64,000 nt of DNA from Hippasteria phrygiana (taxonomy: Eukaryota > Echinodermata > Asteroidea > Valvatida > Goniasteridae): assembly GCA_037893225.1 (NCBI GenBank), contig JAZGUH010000261.1:868001-932000 (forward strand). Reading direction: 5' to 3'. Of this stretch, positions 63,453 through 64,000 are shown in pieces. Below the pieces are notes generated by a model, which ran no database searches, was not told where the DNA came from, and saw nothing but the letters and a program-made list of their open reading frames with translations. How positions within the stretch are numbered: position 1 is the first letter of the stretch; the number at the start of each line of letters is the position of its first letter. The position numbers were made by a program, and so were the translations under genes.

Positions 63453-64000
63453 AATGGGATGTTGACCAAATCCAGTATGTTTTACACGTATGGGTAGCTT
63501 AGATCTAGCGCAACAATTTGAGACCATCGCCAGCTTCAGAGCGTTAGAACTAGTGGAGAAAATTCAAACCTCGCAACAAATTTCTTCCCGTGAACTCTGT
63601 GTGCGTTCTCCCGATTACTGCATTGTGACTGCTTAACGTTTGCCAAATTTTCAGATGAACGCCCCTCCTTTCCCTGTTCATAATTGAATGGGATATTGAC
63701 CAAATCCAGTAATTTTTACACGTATGGGTAGCTTAGATCTAGCGCAACAATTTGAGACCATCGCCAGCTTCAGAGCGTTAGAACTTTTCGAGATAATTCA
63801 AACCTCGCAACACATTTCTTCCCGTGAACTTTGTTTGCGTTCTCCCGTTTACTGCATTGTGACTGCTTAACGTTTGCCACATTTTCAGATGAACGCCCCT
63901 CCTTTCCCTGTTCATAATTGAATGGGATATTGACCAAATCCAGTATGTTTTACACGTATGGGTAGCTTAGATCTAGCGCAACAATTTGAGACCATCGCCA
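61815..64000. repeat. Array block 6: right edge, with return of type 1
   Basis: Order: 7-8-11-12-13-7-8-2-1, then 80 bases of another monomer with TG at 26-27. The type 2-like monomer at 63453 lacks C115 and has A162, like the one at 30217. The type 1 at 63687 has AT at 26-27 with C127 and T149, a form last seen at 29749. The array runs off the edge in mid-monomer. Confidence 0.82.

Larger units (their letters stand above)
1..64000. repeat. 234-bp satellite DNA array with higher-order repeat structure, filling the window
   Basis: The 6-mer AATGGG that I use as monomer start recurs at 1, 235, 469, 703, 937 and so on at 234-bp steps to the right edge. I count 273 full monomers and a partial one from 63921. 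Eleven monomers depart from 234 bp: ten are 235 bp and one is 262 bp. Every monomer has the same orientation and no unrelated sequence interrupts the array. Monomers of different types differ at roughly 5-15 positions, while copies of one type are nearly identical. Repeating orders of types over several kilobases indicate a higher-order satellite. This is typical of eukaryotic centromeric or heterochromatic DNA, although centromere function is inference. The array continues past both edges. No gene, tRNA, rRNA, CRISPR array or mobile element was seen. Confidence 0.98.

Noticed and set aside
1..64000. CRISPR array
   Set aside because: The repeat unit is 234 bp with no unique spacers, and direct repeats and inter-repeat parts are equally conserved.
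1..64000. CENP-B box
   Set aside because: I compared TTCG and CCCG sites in the monomer with the 9 essential bases of the box. CCCGTTTACTGCATT matches the CCCG and T positions but only one of the last four bases, and TTCGAGATA lacks CGGG. There is no functional match.
1..64000. Ribosomal intergenic spacer subrepeats or a tRNA/5S cluster
   Set aside because: No rRNA-like sequence and no pol III A or B box pattern is seen, and no monomer holds a recognisable RNA gene.

Overview
The whole 64,000-base window is one uninterrupted tandem array of a satellite DNA monomer of 234 bp (about 42% G+C, counted by hand on the first monomer). Walking it by eye gives 273 complete monomers plus an 80-base partial one at the right edge. 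All run head to tail in the same orientation, with no spacer, transposon, gene or RNA gene between them. The monomer starts add up exactly: 273 x 234, plus ten single-base insertions and one 28-base insertion, ends at 63920. No reading frame exceeds 72 codons and none looks like a real gene. This is the structure of eukaryotic centromeric, pericentromeric or other heterochromatic satellite. I cannot name the organism, and I do not recognise the monomer as a published satellite.

The monomers are not random copies. They fall into about 14 types that differ at a small set of diagnostic positions (type 1 versus type 4, for example, at about 11 of 234). The types recur in fixed orders, so the array has higher-order repeat (HOR) organisation. 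Layout: 1-12402 is built from orders of types 1-3-4 with inserted type 2. 12403-14510 is a mixed segment. 14511-29280 is an HOR with the core 5-6-7-1-3-4, in versions of 6, 9, 11 and 12 monomers and a 15-monomer (3510 bp) superunit. 29281-35134 is a transition with a 6-monomer unit 7-8-9-10-1b-2 (1405 bp). 35135-61814 is a different HOR, mainly 11-12-13-11-12-1b-2 (7 monomers, 1638 bp), with dispersed copies of the 7-8-9-10 cassette. 61815-64000 is a 5-monomer duplication followed by a return of type 1.

The history of the array can be read from it. Several monomers are hybrids whose left part belongs to one type and right part to its usual neighbour, and each sits where exactly one monomer is missing from the expected order. 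That is the footprint of unequal exchange or replication slippage. Private variants shared at multiples of 234 bp mark recent multi-monomer duplications. The only foreign-looking sequence is a 28-bp insertion near 15722-15753, containing a 9-bp inverted copy of adjacent satellite sequence and a run of GTAC/ACGT repeats. I found no protein or RNA system beyond the satellite. The interest lies in the array architecture and its exchange footprints.
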